Shown piece by piece: positions 25,627 to 33,907 of a stretch of 58,502 bases of DNA. Every line of letters starts with the position of its first letter. Position 1 is the first letter of the stretch. Under the pieces are notes generated by a model, which did not search any database, was not told where the DNA came from, and was given only the letters and a program-made list of their open reading frames with translations. The position numbers and the translations under genes were made by a program. This DNA is from Aeromicrobium camelliae (GTDB lineage: Bacteria; Actinomycetota; Actinomycetes; Propionibacteriales; Nocardioidaceae): contig NZ_RQJX01000022.1 of NCBI RefSeq assembly GCF_003850045.1, forward strand, positions 1 through 58,502, written 5' to 3'.

Positions 25627-27267
25627 TTATTCTCTGACGGTCACGTGCAGGTGATCGAAATGTCCTCCGGTGATATCGGAGGGGTCGTGCATTCCGCCGC
25701 CGTTGTATTCGCGCCAGCCTTCGTCGTCGCGGTCGATGTTCCAGATCTTGCCCTGCCAGATGAGGTACTGGATGCCGAGCGTCTCGGCGTTGTCTTTCAT
25801 CCAGTTCGTCACCTCCCAGCCGTCGTCGAGCTGCCCTGGGGTCGGGCGCTGGCCGATCGGGTTGCCGAAGGTGATGTCACACGCCCGGCCCAGGGGATGC
25901 TCGCACTTCTGGCCGGCGCGGGGCGAGTAGCAGGACCATCCGGTGTCGGGGAAGCGCTCGAGAGCGGTCTGGTAGACGTGGAGCATCCGCGCGGTGATCT
26001 GCCCGTCGGTGGTCGGGTCCTCCACCATCCGGTTCGGGTCGCCGTCGACCTCGCCCGGATCACCCCCGGGCGCCTGGCCGTCCGTGTCGCAGCCGGACCC
26101 GCCTGGGGTGCCGGGCTCGGCGCCGGGAAGGTCGGCGGCGCCGTGCTCGTCCAGCCAGGCGGCGGAGTCGATGGGCGTGCCGTTGGTGCCGCCTTCGCGG
26201 ACCTCGAAGTGCAGATGGGGTCCCGTGCTCTGCCCGGAGCTGCCGACGTCGCCGATGTGCTGCCCGGCGGTGACCTGGTCGCCGACCGCGACGTGGATCC
26301 CGTCCTGCCACATGTGAATGTAGGCGGTGGCGATCTTCTGCCCGTCGATGGTGGGCTCGATGACGATGAGGCCGCCGCCGGAGTCGGTGTAGCGGGCGAC
26401 GGTCACGACCCCGTCGGCCGCCGCCATGATCGGCGTGCCATCGGGAGCGGCGAAGTCCGTGCCGGCGTGCAGCTTCCGCTCCCCGGTGATCGGGTGGATC
26501 CGATACCCGAACGGCGAGGTCATCGTCCAGGTGCCCTCGGGCAGCGGGAACACGACCCGCGAGGACTCCGTCGTGTCCGCGACCGCCACCGGGTCAGTTG
26601 ACGCGGAGGTCGTGGGAGTGCCGGCGAGGGCGGCGATGATGGCCTCCGCGACCGGCTCGTAGTTGCGGTAGCGGTCCGGGAACGCCGAGACTTCCACGCT
26701 CTGCGCGGCTTCGCCCTTGTCCATCTGCTGCCAGCCGGGCACGTCGAGCAGGCCCCGCGGGGAGCCGTGGTTAGGGCCGTCCGGGCCGCCGAAGAACGCA
26801 CGGACTTCGTAGTCGATGTCCATCAGCTGCGCGACCGTGCCCCAGCCCGATTGCGGCCTCATCTGCCACAGCCCGAGGCTGTCGTGGTCCCCGCCGTTGC
26901 CGTCGTTGGGGTAGGAGGCGGACTCGGGGTAGGCGGACGTGTTCGCCAGCTGCCGCAGGGAGGATTCCGTCAGGGCCGCCATGAGCGCGATGGTGATCGC
27001 GTCCCGGTTCACGCCGTCGATCCGGGACCCTGTGGTGATGATCTGGGCGGCCCGGGTCAGCTGGGTCTTGTTCAGGGTGAACGACTCGCCGTCCGCGGTG
27101 GTGACCCGCAGCTGCTCGGGCACGTTGCCGACGTTGATCGGGCCGCTCCCGCCGCCATCTACGGCGCAGTTGGCGTTCGCGGGGTTGATCAGGACGCCGA
27201 CGCCGAGCAGGCCGAGCATCGGGGCGAACAGCACGAACGCGAGCAGGACAGCCAGTGCCTTCTTCAT
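25627..27267 (-). CDS. secreted peptidoglycan hydrolase with M23 peptidase domain
   Basis: A 546-residue protein. An N-terminal signal peptide or membrane anchor (1-27, MKKALAVLLAFVLFAPMLG) is followed by a helical lysozyme/transglycosylase-like region (about 60-215, with LMAALTESSLRQLANTS). An M23 endopeptidase domain (about 235-370) has the zinc ligands in LHAGTDFAAP and GPHLHFEV. A C-terminal domain (about 415-546) ends in HFDHLHVTV, another His-based metallopeptidase-like pattern. It would locally open the cell wall for the conjugation channel, like VirB1/TraG-type hydrolases. It follows the VirB8-like gene by 13 bp. Confidence 0.85.
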   Translation of the reverse strand: MKKALAVLLAFVLFAPMLGLLGVGVLINPANANCAVDGGGSGPINVGNVPEQLRVTTADGESFTLNKTQLTRAAQIITTGSRIDGVNRDAITIALMAALTESSLRQLANTSAYPESASYPNDGNGGDHDSLGLWQMRPQSGWGTVAQLMDIDYEVRAFFGGPDGPNHGSPRGLLDVPGWQQMDKGEAAQSVEVSAFPDRYRNYEPVAEAIIAALAGTPTTSASTDPVAVADTTESSRVVFPLPEGTWTMTSPFGYRIHPITGERKLHAGTDFAAPDGTPIMAAADGVVTVARYTDSGGGLIVIEPTIDGQKIATAYIHMWQDGIHVAVGDQVTAGQHIGDVGSSGQSTGPHLHFEVREGGTNGTPIDSAAWLDEHGAADLPGAEPGTPGGSGCDTDGQAPGGDPGEVDGDPNRMVEDPTTDGQITARMLHVYQTALERFPDTGWSCYSPRAGQKCEHPLGRACDITFGNPIGQRPTPGQLDDGWEVTNWMKDNAETLGIQYLIWQGKIWNIDRDDEGWREYNGGGMHDPSDITGGHFDHLHVTVRE

Positions 27268-27280
27268 CGCGACCCCTCGG

Positions 27281-27958
27281 CTACCGCAGGGGCTCGTCGA
27301 GGACCGAGAGCCGCAGCAGGTAGCAGGACTCGTCGCCGCGGAGCGGGCAGGTCAGGAAGATCGTGAACGCGACATCGTGTGCGCTGGTGACCGGCTTGTC
27401 GTACCAGACGCCCTCCCGATGCCGGGTGCCCTCGATCGTGTAGGCGATGGTGCCCGGCGCGAGACTGTCACCGGCGGCGGCCTCCGCGTCATCCCACTGG
27501 TCGGGCACGTACGCCCGGTCGATGTCCAGCCACTGCCGGGTCTGGTATTCCTGCAGCTGCGTCCAGGTGGACTGGTCCGGCAGGTAGCCGTCGAGATCGG
27601 ACACCAGGCCGGGGGTCTCCAGCCCGGACGGGTCGGCGACCTGCAGCAGCACGTCCCGGTGGTCCTGCGGGCTCAGCAGCGTGTAGGTGTCCCAGGTGAA
27701 CAGCGCGCTCGCGGCCGAGCGCGCGAAGGACTCGGGGTCGCGAGTGGCCGGTAGCGGTGTGAGGGTCGTCTCCGTCGGCGACGGGGACGCGGTGCTGCTG
27801 GTGCCCCGGTCACCCGGTCGGCCGCCGTCCGGGTGGGGTTCGCCCTTGATGAGGCCGTAGATGCCGACGCCGGCGAGCAGCGCGAGGACGAGGCCGATCG
27901 CGCAGACGGTGATGATCAGACGGCGGCGAGGATGCGAGTGCGGGGTCTGGCTGGCCAC
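27281..27958 (-). CDS. single-pass membrane protein, possibly VirB8/TcpC-like
   Basis: A 225-residue protein with a basic N-terminus (HSHPRRR), one membrane helix (about 13-35), a Ser/Thr/Pro-rich linker (about 45-70) and an extracytoplasmic domain of about 150 residues. The topology and location between element membrane proteins and the wall hydrolase match VirB8-like scaffold proteins, which have an NTF2-like domain outside the membrane; this is inference, as no signature motif is visible. Start: GTG at 27958 with AGGAAGGAC upstream. Confidence 0.6.
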   Translation of the reverse strand: MASQTPHSHPRRRLIITVCAIGLVLALLAGVGIYGLIKGEPHPDGGRPGDRGTSSTASPSPTETTLTPLPATRDPESFARSAASALFTWDTYTLLSPQDHRDVLLQVADPSGLETPGLVSDLDGYLPDQSTWTQLQEYQTRQWLDIDRAYVPDQWDDAEAAAGDSLAPGTIAYTIEGTRHREGVWYDKPVTSAHDVAFTIFLTCPLRGDESCYLLRLSVLDEPLR

Positions 27959-27999
27959 GATGAGGTGTCCTTCCTGGTCCAGGAGTTGCGGTCCCGATC

Positions 28000-28008
28000 C
28001 AGGTACGG
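28000..28008 (-). promoter_or_regulatory. element-wide motif, copy 7
   Basis: Plus-strand CAGGTACGG, 42 bp upstream of the VirB8-like gene start. Confidence 0.5.
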
Positions 28009-28048
28009 CCCCCACCCCGCCATGCCTCGGCCTCGACGCCGGGCCGGT

Positions 28049-28771
28049 TCAGCGGGAGGGCGTGTCGCGGCCGGGCGGATTCCGGTAGGGCGAGAAGTCG
28101 ATGTCCGGGGTCTGCAGGCGCCGCACGGTCTGCTCGACCCAGGTGCGGGCGCGGTCGATGAGGCTGTCGATGTCCGAGGGGATCGTCTCGCCTTGCGCGG
28201 TGATCTCGGCCCGCTGGGTGCCGTCGGGCAGGCGGACGAGATCCTTCTGCAGCCAGGTCCAGCCGATCGGCACGCGCTCGTCGTCGGCCCAGTCGGTGCC
28301 GCGCTCGTAGGCTTCCTCGATCGCGAAGACCGTGCCGTCGTTGACCATCAAGGGTTGGAACGTGTAGTTGCCCAGGGAGAACGCGGTCGGGTCCCCGTCG
28401 TCGGCGTAGAAGATGTCCTCGCCGTAGGTCTTGCCGATGTAGGCCAGGCCCGCATCCAGCAGCATCATCTGCCGGGTCCGGTACTCCGCGTCCTGCGCCA
28501 GAGCGGGATCGGTCAGCATGGGCGGCTCGTTGTGCCCGACGACGTGCAGGTACTCCTCGCTGTGCTGGTCGACGACCATCCGGTAGCCGTTGTCGGCGCG
28601 CTGCACATGCAGGGTGAGGATCGTGGTGCCGTCGTCGGCGTCGAAGTCGACCCGCCCGAACTCGCTCTCCTCGGCGAACCTCGGGCGCCCGCCGGGGACG
28701 ACGATCCCGTTGGTGACCCAGACATGCGGCTCCAGGCGCTCCCCGGTGTCATACGGCGTCAGCTCGGCCAT
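28049..28771 (-). CDS. hypothetical element protein, 240 residues
   Basis: A soluble acidic protein beginning MAELTPYDTGERLEPHVWV. It has no membrane helix, no cysteines and no recognisable motif. Segments such as DDGTTILTLHVQRADNGYRMVVDQHSEE suggest a beta-rich first half. It has its own leader with motif copy 8 and a GGGAGGGAGC ribosome site. Its place between VirB8-like and ParB-like genes suggests a backbone function. Confidence 0.6.
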   Translation of the reverse strand: MAELTPYDTGERLEPHVWVTNGIVVPGGRPRFAEESEFGRVDFDADDGTTILTLHVQRADNGYRMVVDQHSEEYLHVVGHNEPPMLTDPALAQDAEYRTRQMMLLDAGLAYIGKTYGEDIFYADDGDPTAFSLGNYTFQPLMVNDGTVFAIEEAYERGTDWADDERVPIGWTWLQKDLVRLPDGTQRAEITAQGETIPSDIDSLIDRARTWVEQTVRRLQTPDIDFSPYRNPPGRDTPSR

Positions 28772-28833
28772 ACCCCGCTCCCTCCCGTCACGGACGAAAC
28801 CCGCCCGGAGGTCCCGGACGGGTTCTCACCAGT

Positions 28834-28842
28834 CAGGTACGG
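28834..28842 (-). promoter_or_regulatory. element-wide motif, copy 8
   Basis: Plus-strand CAGGTACGG, 63 bp upstream of the gene starting at 28771. Confidence 0.5.
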
Positions 28843-28864
28843 GCGATGCCCGGCAGCCCAGGGC

Positions 28865-29317
28865 TCAGCGTCCCGGCGCAGGTGCAGGAGGGGGCGGATC
28901 CGCCCGGTCGCTGGAGGTGATCTCGAGGTCGTCGGCTCGTTCGGCCAGCGCTCGTTCGGCCGGCGAGGGTGCCGGGAGCCAGGCGATCTGCCCGTTCTCG
29001 GCGAAGCCGACCATCAGGTGATCGGTCGCGCGGTCGACATGGACCGCGGCGCTCTCCAGCCGCATGGCCGCGGTCAGGGCATGCTCTCGGCCATCGGCCC
29101 GGTCGCCCGCATCGGTCGAGGTCCGCCCGGCCAGGCGGGTGTGCATCGCCGCGAGCTGCTGCAGTGACTGGTGCAGGCTGATCAAGGCCGACTGCAGCTC
29201 GCCGAGCACCGTGTAGCTGTCGGCCGGGTCATCGAAGAGCCGGCTCGCATGCGCCAGGCCGCGTGCCGCCTCCGACAGCTCTCCGGCATCTGCCACCGGA
29301 TCCTCAAAGCTCGGCAT
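28865..29317 (-). CDS. hypothetical helical protein, 150 residues
   Basis: Mostly helical by composition (MPSFEDPVADAGELSEAARG, then HQSLQQLAAMHTRLAG), with a Pro-rich tail PPPPAPAP. The start lies 14 nt inside the end of the ParB-like gene, so it is probably translated by coupling. I do not recognise it. Confidence 0.55.
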   Translation of the reverse strand: MPSFEDPVADAGELSEAARGLAHASRLFDDPADSYTVLGELQSALISLHQSLQQLAAMHTRLAGRTSTDAGDRADGREHALTAAMRLESAAVHVDRATDHLMVGFAENGQIAWLPAPSPAERALAERADDLEITSSDRADPPPPAPAPGR

Positions 29318-30512
29318 GCTCGACCCCGGCTTCCTCCGCGGTCTCTTGCTGCGCAGTGCCCGCGCCGGCCCCCGCCTCCTCGATCGCATCGGTCCCCGCG
29401 CTCGCCTCCGTTTCGGCAGTGGCGCGGGCGGTGGTGGCTGCGGTGATGAAGGTGGTGGCTCCGTCGACATACGTGTCGATGAGGTCCCACTGGGTCTCGT
29501 CGGCGTACTGGCCGATCTCCGCCGGGTCGAAGCGATCCCACCAGCCGTGCTCACGACGGAGCAGGTCGACGAGCTTGCGAACCTGATGCTTCTGCCGCAT
29601 CAGCGGATCCACATCAGCCCAGCCGACCTTCTCCTCGGCCGCCGCCGCGGCCTGCAGCTTCCGGACCCGCTCCAGCGCGAGCCCGGACTCCTTCGCAGCG
29701 TCCTTCGCCGGAAGGTCCGGCGCCAGGGCCGCGAGCTCGGCGCCGGCGGCGTCCCGGACCGTGTCGGGGGTGTCGGGGTGCTGGGCCAGGCGGGTGAGCG
29801 CGGCGAGGTTCTGTCGGGTCTTGACCTGCAGGAACCTGCCGTTGACCTTGCCGTCCTCGTTGAGCTCGAGCAGAGCCTCGGCGGCGTGCTGGCGGACCAT
29901 CGGGTCCTCATCATCGTCGGCCGCGATCCGCCGGAGCTCGCCGATCTGCTCCAGCATCGTCCGTGAGTCCCGACCAGTGACCGCGCGGGCCGCCTGCACG
30001 CGGGACTTCGTGTCATTCGCCTTCGGCTCGTCCGTCTTCGCTGGATCGTCCGGGGGTGCCGAATCGGCACCCCCGTCCTCCCCGTCGGCCGCGCGATCAT
30101 CCTCGGCGGCGTCGCGGTGCGGGGAGCCGAAGCGGGTGGCAGCGTCGCGGCGTTCGGCGTCCTCGGCGTAGAGGGCTTTCAGCTCTTCGTACAGCTCGGC
30201 CTGCTCGATGGGTTTGAGGGCCTTGCGCAGCGTCTGCTCGTCGCGGATCGCGAGGACCTGGGAGAGCTTGTCGGACACTCCCGGGACGATCCAGACCGGG
30301 GTGACGCGCCAGCCCAGCTTCTCCATCGCGGCCAGCCGCCGCTGCCCGGCGATCAGGACGTAGGCGTCGGTGACGGTGGGCGGGTTGAGGATCCCGACGC
30401 GGGCGATTGACTCGCACAGCTCGTCGAGGTCTTCCTCGACGTCGCGGCGGTAGGCGTGGCCGCGGGTGATCTGGTCGATGGCGTGCTCGAGCACGAGATG
30501 CCCGCGGGTCAT
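29304..30512 (-). CDS. ParB-like partition or nuclease-family protein
   Basis: A 402-residue protein with an N-terminal ParB/Srx fold (about 1-100). The segment AYVLIAGQRRLAAMEKLGW is the conserved GxRRxxA box of the ParB CTPase domain, followed by LAIRDEQTLRKALKPIEQA. No clear ParB HTH follows; instead there is a long acidic linker (about 130-165) and a helical C-terminus. No ParA gene is adjacent. It may help maintain the circular form or bind element DNA. Start overlaps the upstream stop (ATGA). Confidence 0.78.
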   Translation of the reverse strand: MTRGHLVLEHAIDQITRGHAYRRDVEEDLDELCESIARVGILNPPTVTDAYVLIAGQRRLAAMEKLGWRVTPVWIVPGVSDKLSQVLAIRDEQTLRKALKPIEQAELYEELKALYAEDAERRDAATRFGSPHRDAAEDDRAADGEDGGADSAPPDDPAKTDEPKANDTKSRVQAARAVTGRDSRTMLEQIGELRRIAADDDEDPMVRQHAAEALLELNEDGKVNGRFLQVKTRQNLAALTRLAQHPDTPDTVRDAAGAELAALAPDLPAKDAAKESGLALERVRKLQAAAAAEEKVGWADVDPLMRQKHQVRKLVDLLRREHGWWDRFDPAEIGQYADETQWDLIDTYVDGATTFITAATTARATAETEASAGTDAIEEAGAGAGTAQQETAEEAGVEHAEL

Positions 30513-31324
30513 GGCCGCCCGCCTCCTCCGGTGCTCTGGCGGGAAGCGGCGACAAGGCGGGTGTCGGCGAGCAGTTCGCCGAGGTCGTCGCCGAGCAGGA
30601 CCCGGGCGAACAGCCCCATCTCCCGCTCGTTGCTGCGGGGCCGGCGCCCGACGGTGAGGCGGACCAGGGACCGCCAGGTGTCGGGGTCGTAACCGAGGCG
30701 GGTGGCGATGTGCAGGTCGCCGGTGACGGTCTCGGCGGCGGCCTCGCGCGAGCGCAGCCCGGTGATGCGGTGGGCGATGTAGTCCACGGCCTGCTCGACG
30801 CCGCGGTGCGCCCACCCGGTCGAGACGAGGAACACCGTCGTGGTGCGCACGATGCGGTCCACGCCGTCCTCGGCCTGCTCGCCCGGCTGGTGGGGGTGGA
30901 TGTCGTACAGGTAGTCCTCGTAGTCCCCGGCCCGCACCGGGTCGGCATCCGGGCGGCGGGTCGGTCGTCGGGCCTTGTCCTGCGACGTCAGGAAGCGTTC
31001 GGCGAGGGTCTCGGCGGCGACCGAGCGGGCCACGGCCCGGGTGACGACCGCCCACGGGTCGCGGGCACGCAGCGTGGACGGGGTGATCATCGCGAAGAAC
31101 GCCTCGACCGCCGCGTCGGCGGGGTCGCGATGCCAGGCCTTCGCCAGGGGCGCGTACTTGGTGGTGGCGTAGCCCATCAGCTCCGCGGCGACAGGGCTGG
31201 TCGACCATGCCTGGCCGGCGGTGAGTTCCTCGATGACCTGCCGCAGCCCGTCCGGGGTGGTGAAGTCCACGCCCTCCCCGGGCGCACGGTCATCGGGTGT
31301 CAAGGGCGAACGGGTGGTGCTCAT
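30509..31324 (-). CDS. hypothetical element protein, 271 residues
   Basis: A helical, soluble protein (for example GLRQVIEELTAGQAWSTSP and DPADAAVEAFFAMITPSTLR). The stretch YEDYLYDIHPHQPGEQAED precedes a more conserved-looking C-terminal half. It is translationally coupled to the ParB-like gene (ATGA) and carries motif copy 9 in its leader. The family is unknown to me, but the coupling suggests a joint role with the ParB-like protein. Confidence 0.6.
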   Translation of the reverse strand: MSTTRSPLTPDDRAPGEGVDFTTPDGLRQVIEELTAGQAWSTSPVAAELMGYATTKYAPLAKAWHRDPADAAVEAFFAMITPSTLRARDPWAVVTRAVARSVAAETLAERFLTSQDKARRPTRRPDADPVRAGDYEDYLYDIHPHQPGEQAEDGVDRIVRTTTVFLVSTGWAHRGVEQAVDYIAHRITGLRSREAAAETVTGDLHIATRLGYDPDTWRSLVRLTVGRRPRSNEREMGLFARVLLGDDLGELLADTRLVAASRQSTGGGGRP

Positions 31325-31359
31325 GGCGACTCCCTCAGCATTCGAATGGTGGTATCCGT

Positions 31360-31368
31360 CAGGTACGG
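31360..31368 (-). promoter_or_regulatory. element-wide motif, copy 9
   Basis: Plus-strand TCCGTCAGGTACGGA, a 5+5 inverted repeat around the core, 36 bp upstream of the gene starting at 31324. Confidence 0.55.
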
Positions 31369-31554
31369 ACCCGCACCGGCCAGAAGGGAGCGGTCAAGAG
31401 CGCAGGCACAGTCGTGCCCGCCCGGGCACCCCTACGGGGACCCCGGTTGGTGATCGGCCCGCGACCCCGCAGCGCTCAGCGCGCGGGTCACGGTGGTGGT
31501 CGTTGCGGCGTCCGGGTCAGTCGGCGCCCAGGCGGGCGCCGGACCGGGATGTGG

Positions 31555-31971
31555 TCACCGGCTCACCCCCTCCCGTCCGGCTGCACGCCCTGGGGCGCGC
31601 TCCGGGCCTGTCACGGAGACCTCGGCGCTGCGGTCGGCCATCCGCTGCCGCAGCGCGTCCCGCTGCTCGCGGCCCGCTTCCCGCACGGCGGTCATCAGCT
31701 GCCGGTTCAGCTCGTGGCCGCGCTCCATCACGCGGCCTCCCGCCCTCGCGGCCAGGTCGGTGGGACGCACCCACTCCACCCGGGCACGCCCGTCCGCCGC
31801 CGGCGTCTCCGGCTCGACGTGGAGGGTCGGGTCCTTGTGCGTGGCCAGGCGGGACTGCTCATCCTCCTCGGCCACACTTGCCCGCTCACGGGTCTCGTCG
31901 TCACCGGCGTCGTCCTTGGCAGCCGTCGGAGTGGGGTCCTCAGGGCTGTTCGGTGTCTGGCTCATGCTCAT
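31555..31971 (-). CDS. hypothetical acidic protein, 138 residues
   Basis: The first 60 residues are acidic and disordered-looking (PTPTAAKDDAGDDETRERAS). The rest is charged and helical (GRVMERGHELNRQLMTAVREAGREQRDALRQR). It overlaps the 3' end of the DUF2637 gene by 32 nt. Function unknown. Confidence 0.55.
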   Translation of the reverse strand: MSMSQTPNSPEDPTPTAAKDDAGDDETRERASVAEEDEQSRLATHKDPTLHVEPETPAADGRARVEWVRPTDLAARAGGRVMERGHELNRQLMTAVREAGREQRDALRQRMADRSAEVSVTGPERAPGRAAGREGVSR

Positions 31972-32728
31972 CGTCGTTCCTTTCGTCTGCAGGGTCAGGT
32001 GCGTTCAGCCAGCGGGCCACCGTCGTCGGGTGCACCCCGCGGCGACGGGCGATCTCCCGGTAGGACAGACCCTGTCCGGCCAAGCGGGCCGCTTCGCGAC
32101 GATTGGCGTCGCGTTCCTGACGCGATCGCGAGTTCGTGCCCCGGCTGGGAGCAGACCTCAGTTCGCTGGCTTCCCGGGCGTCGTGGTCCTGCGCGGGTCC
32201 GGCCTCGAGGGCGGGCGGCGTCCGGTCGGGGACGCGGCGCTCGGTGACCACGACCGGAGACGGTGGCTGCTCCTGCTGGTCTTGGTCGTGGCGGGGGCCG
32301 GCGTTGCGGATGAGCTCGACGGTCAGATGCGTCATGGCCACCAGTACCAGCGGCGGCACCGACGCGACCAGGGCGGCGACCAGGCCCGGGACGCGCTGGT
32401 CGGCGGTGAGGACCGCGTGGGTGATGTTCGCGGCGACGGACACGCCGGTGCCGGCGGCGAGCAGCATCCACGCAAACCTTCGTGCAGAGCCCTCGGCGTC
32501 GCGGAGGGCGACCACGCTGATGGTGGCCTGCAGGATCACGCCGTCGACGATCAGCGGCCACAGCCAGGCCTGCCCGCCCGCGATCCCGGCGAGCCGGGCA
32601 AGGTCCTGCAGCGCCTCGAAGGACAGCAGGAACGCCCCCAGGGCGAGCGCGAAAGTCCCGGCGATCGCGGCCGCGATCACCCCGCGGGACACCCCGCCCC
32701 GCGTTCCGACCGTCGGCCGCGTCATCAT
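31940..32728 (-). CDS. DUF2637 membrane protein with C-terminal HTH
   Basis: A 262-residue protein. Four membrane helices (about 14-36, 50-70, 80-103 and 108-132) with the pattern SFEALQDLA and GQAWLWPLIVDGVI mark DUF2637, a family of Streptomyces-type plasmid and ICE spread proteins. The C-terminal part holds a helix-turn-helix, EAARLAGQGLSYREIARRRG followed by VHPTTVARWL (about 215-245). A membrane-bound DNA-binding protein could tether the element to the transfer site (inference). ATGA-type overlap with the primase-polymerase gene. Confidence 0.82.
   Translation of the reverse strand: MMTRPTVGTRGGVSRGVIAAAIAGTFALALGAFLLSFEALQDLARLAGIAGGQAWLWPLIVDGVILQATISVVALRDAEGSARRFAWMLLAAGTGVSVAANITHAVLTADQRVPGLVAALVASVPPLVLVAMTHLTVELIRNAGPRHDQDQQEQPPSPVVVTERRVPDRTPPALEAGPAQDHDAREASELRSAPSRGTNSRSRQERDANRREAARLAGQGLSYREIARRRGVHPTTVARWLNAPDPADERNDDEHEPDTEQP
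31996..32004 (-). promoter_or_regulatory. element-wide motif, copy 10, inside the DUF2637 coding region
   Basis: Plus-strand CAGGTGCGT, 25 bp upstream of the gene starting at 31971. It is the only copy inside a coding region, yet still at the right place for its downstream gene. Confidence 0.4.
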
Positions 32729-33636
32729 CGGCCCCAGTCGTGCCGGCGAGAGGCCCCGCCGACAGCCGTCCTGGTGGTTGCGACGTCGGTGGCGGTGCGG
32801 TGGGCAGAGCGGATCGCGGTCGCGATCTCGCGGCCGTCCAGGCCGGTCTGCTCCGCCGCCGGGCCGAGCTGCGTGAGCGTGTCGCTCTCCGTGGCGCCGA
32901 GCTCGACCATGCGACAGGCCGCCCAGAACAGCGACGCGTTCCGGTTGCCTTCCTGAGCCCGCGACAGCCAGGATCGCAGCGCCGCGACCCGCTCCGACAC
33001 GTCCGCCGGCACCGGCCGGACCGCACGCGCGGGCCGGGCTGGCCGCGCCGGGGTGAGCAGCTCCCGGATCCGGTCCCCGTCGATCGTCCCCGCGCCCAGG
33101 CGGGCGGCGCCGATCGGGGTGTAGGAGCGGGACCGCCCGTCGACGATCAGGCGAGAGGGGACGGTCATGATGTAGCCGCCGCCGGCGCGCAGGTCCACGT
33201 GCGAGCCGGGGCGTGCCCAGCTGCGCTGGGGCCTTGCCGGGTCGGCCGGGTAATACAAGTGCAAGCCGCCCGATGGTGAGCGCACGGCATGCGCCCACTG
33301 GTCGATCAGCCCCGACCGGCGCAGCGCCTGCAGGACCGAGAACCCGCTGCCGGTCGCATGCGCGTCGACATCCAGCACGTCCACGCCGCACCCGGCTCGC
33401 GGGACGGTCCCGGTGCGCACAGCGATGTTCGCCTCCGGGTTACGCCGCCACCAGTACGCCACCTGCTCGATATCTGTGGTGGCGTCATGGAAGCCGTGCC
33501 TGGTCGCCGGGTCCTTCGTGCCCGGCCAGCACGGGAACACCGAGATCCCGGCCCGCGCATATGCCAGCGCCGCCTGCCCCAACGGCAGTCCGGCGGTCTG
33601 GTCGAACGGCATCAACGGCCGCTGCTGTGCGGTCAT
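32725..33636 (-). CDS. bifunctional DNA primase/polymerase (prim-pol) domain protein
   Basis: A 303-residue protein with an N-terminal archaeo-eukaryotic-type prim-pol domain (about 15-200). GISVFPCWPGTKDPAT is the opening motif, DVLDVDAHATG carries the acidic metal-binding residues, SPSGGLHLYYP is the catalytic His motif, and HVDLRAGGGYIMTVPS is the final conserved strand. No helicase domain follows; the C-terminus is a short helical domain (about 225-290). It probably primes replication of the excised or transferred element. The chosen ATG has GGGAGGTGAGAGCG upstream. Confidence 0.88.
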   Translation of the reverse strand: MTAQQRPLMPFDQTAGLPLGQAALAYARAGISVFPCWPGTKDPATRHGFHDATTDIEQVAYWWRRNPEANIAVRTGTVPRAGCGVDVLDVDAHATGSGFSVLQALRRSGLIDQWAHAVRSPSGGLHLYYPADPARPQRSWARPGSHVDLRAGGGYIMTVPSRLIVDGRSRSYTPIGAARLGAGTIDGDRIRELLTPARPARPARAVRPVPADVSERVAALRSWLSRAQEGNRNASLFWAACRMVELGATESDTLTQLGPAAEQTGLDGREIATAIRSAHRTATDVATTRTAVGGASRRHDWGR

Positions 33637-33708
33637 CGCTCTCACCTCCCTGGGATGCGCAGGCCCGGTCCCGACCGATGCGAGGCGGGTCCGGGTCTTG
33701 CGACCAGA

Positions 33709-33717
33709 CAGGTGCGG
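33709..33717 (-). promoter_or_regulatory. element-wide motif, copy 11 (G variant)
   Basis: Plus-strand CAGGTGCGG, 73 bp upstream of the prim-pol gene start. The rest of the 271-bp gap (33637-33907) shows no gene. Confidence 0.45.
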
Positions 33718-33907
33718 CACGGCGACACCCCAGGCTGTGGGGCGTCTGCGGTCGCGAGAGGCGGGCCTCCCGCAGAAAACCGGTGTCCTTCCCCATTAAC
33801 GAGCCCCACGGGCAGAGAGCAACCTTTCAGCGGGAAGCTGCGCAGCAGAGTCGCAAGGATGCGCGAAACGATGCAGGTCCACACCCGCCCGCCGCGAGGC
33901 CGGGGTC

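Noticed and set aside
29304..31208. 634-codon frame as one long ParB protein
   Set aside because: The first 230 codons are antisense-like frame-shifted sequence over the 30509-31324 gene; the ParB start at 30512 with ATGA coupling explains the region.
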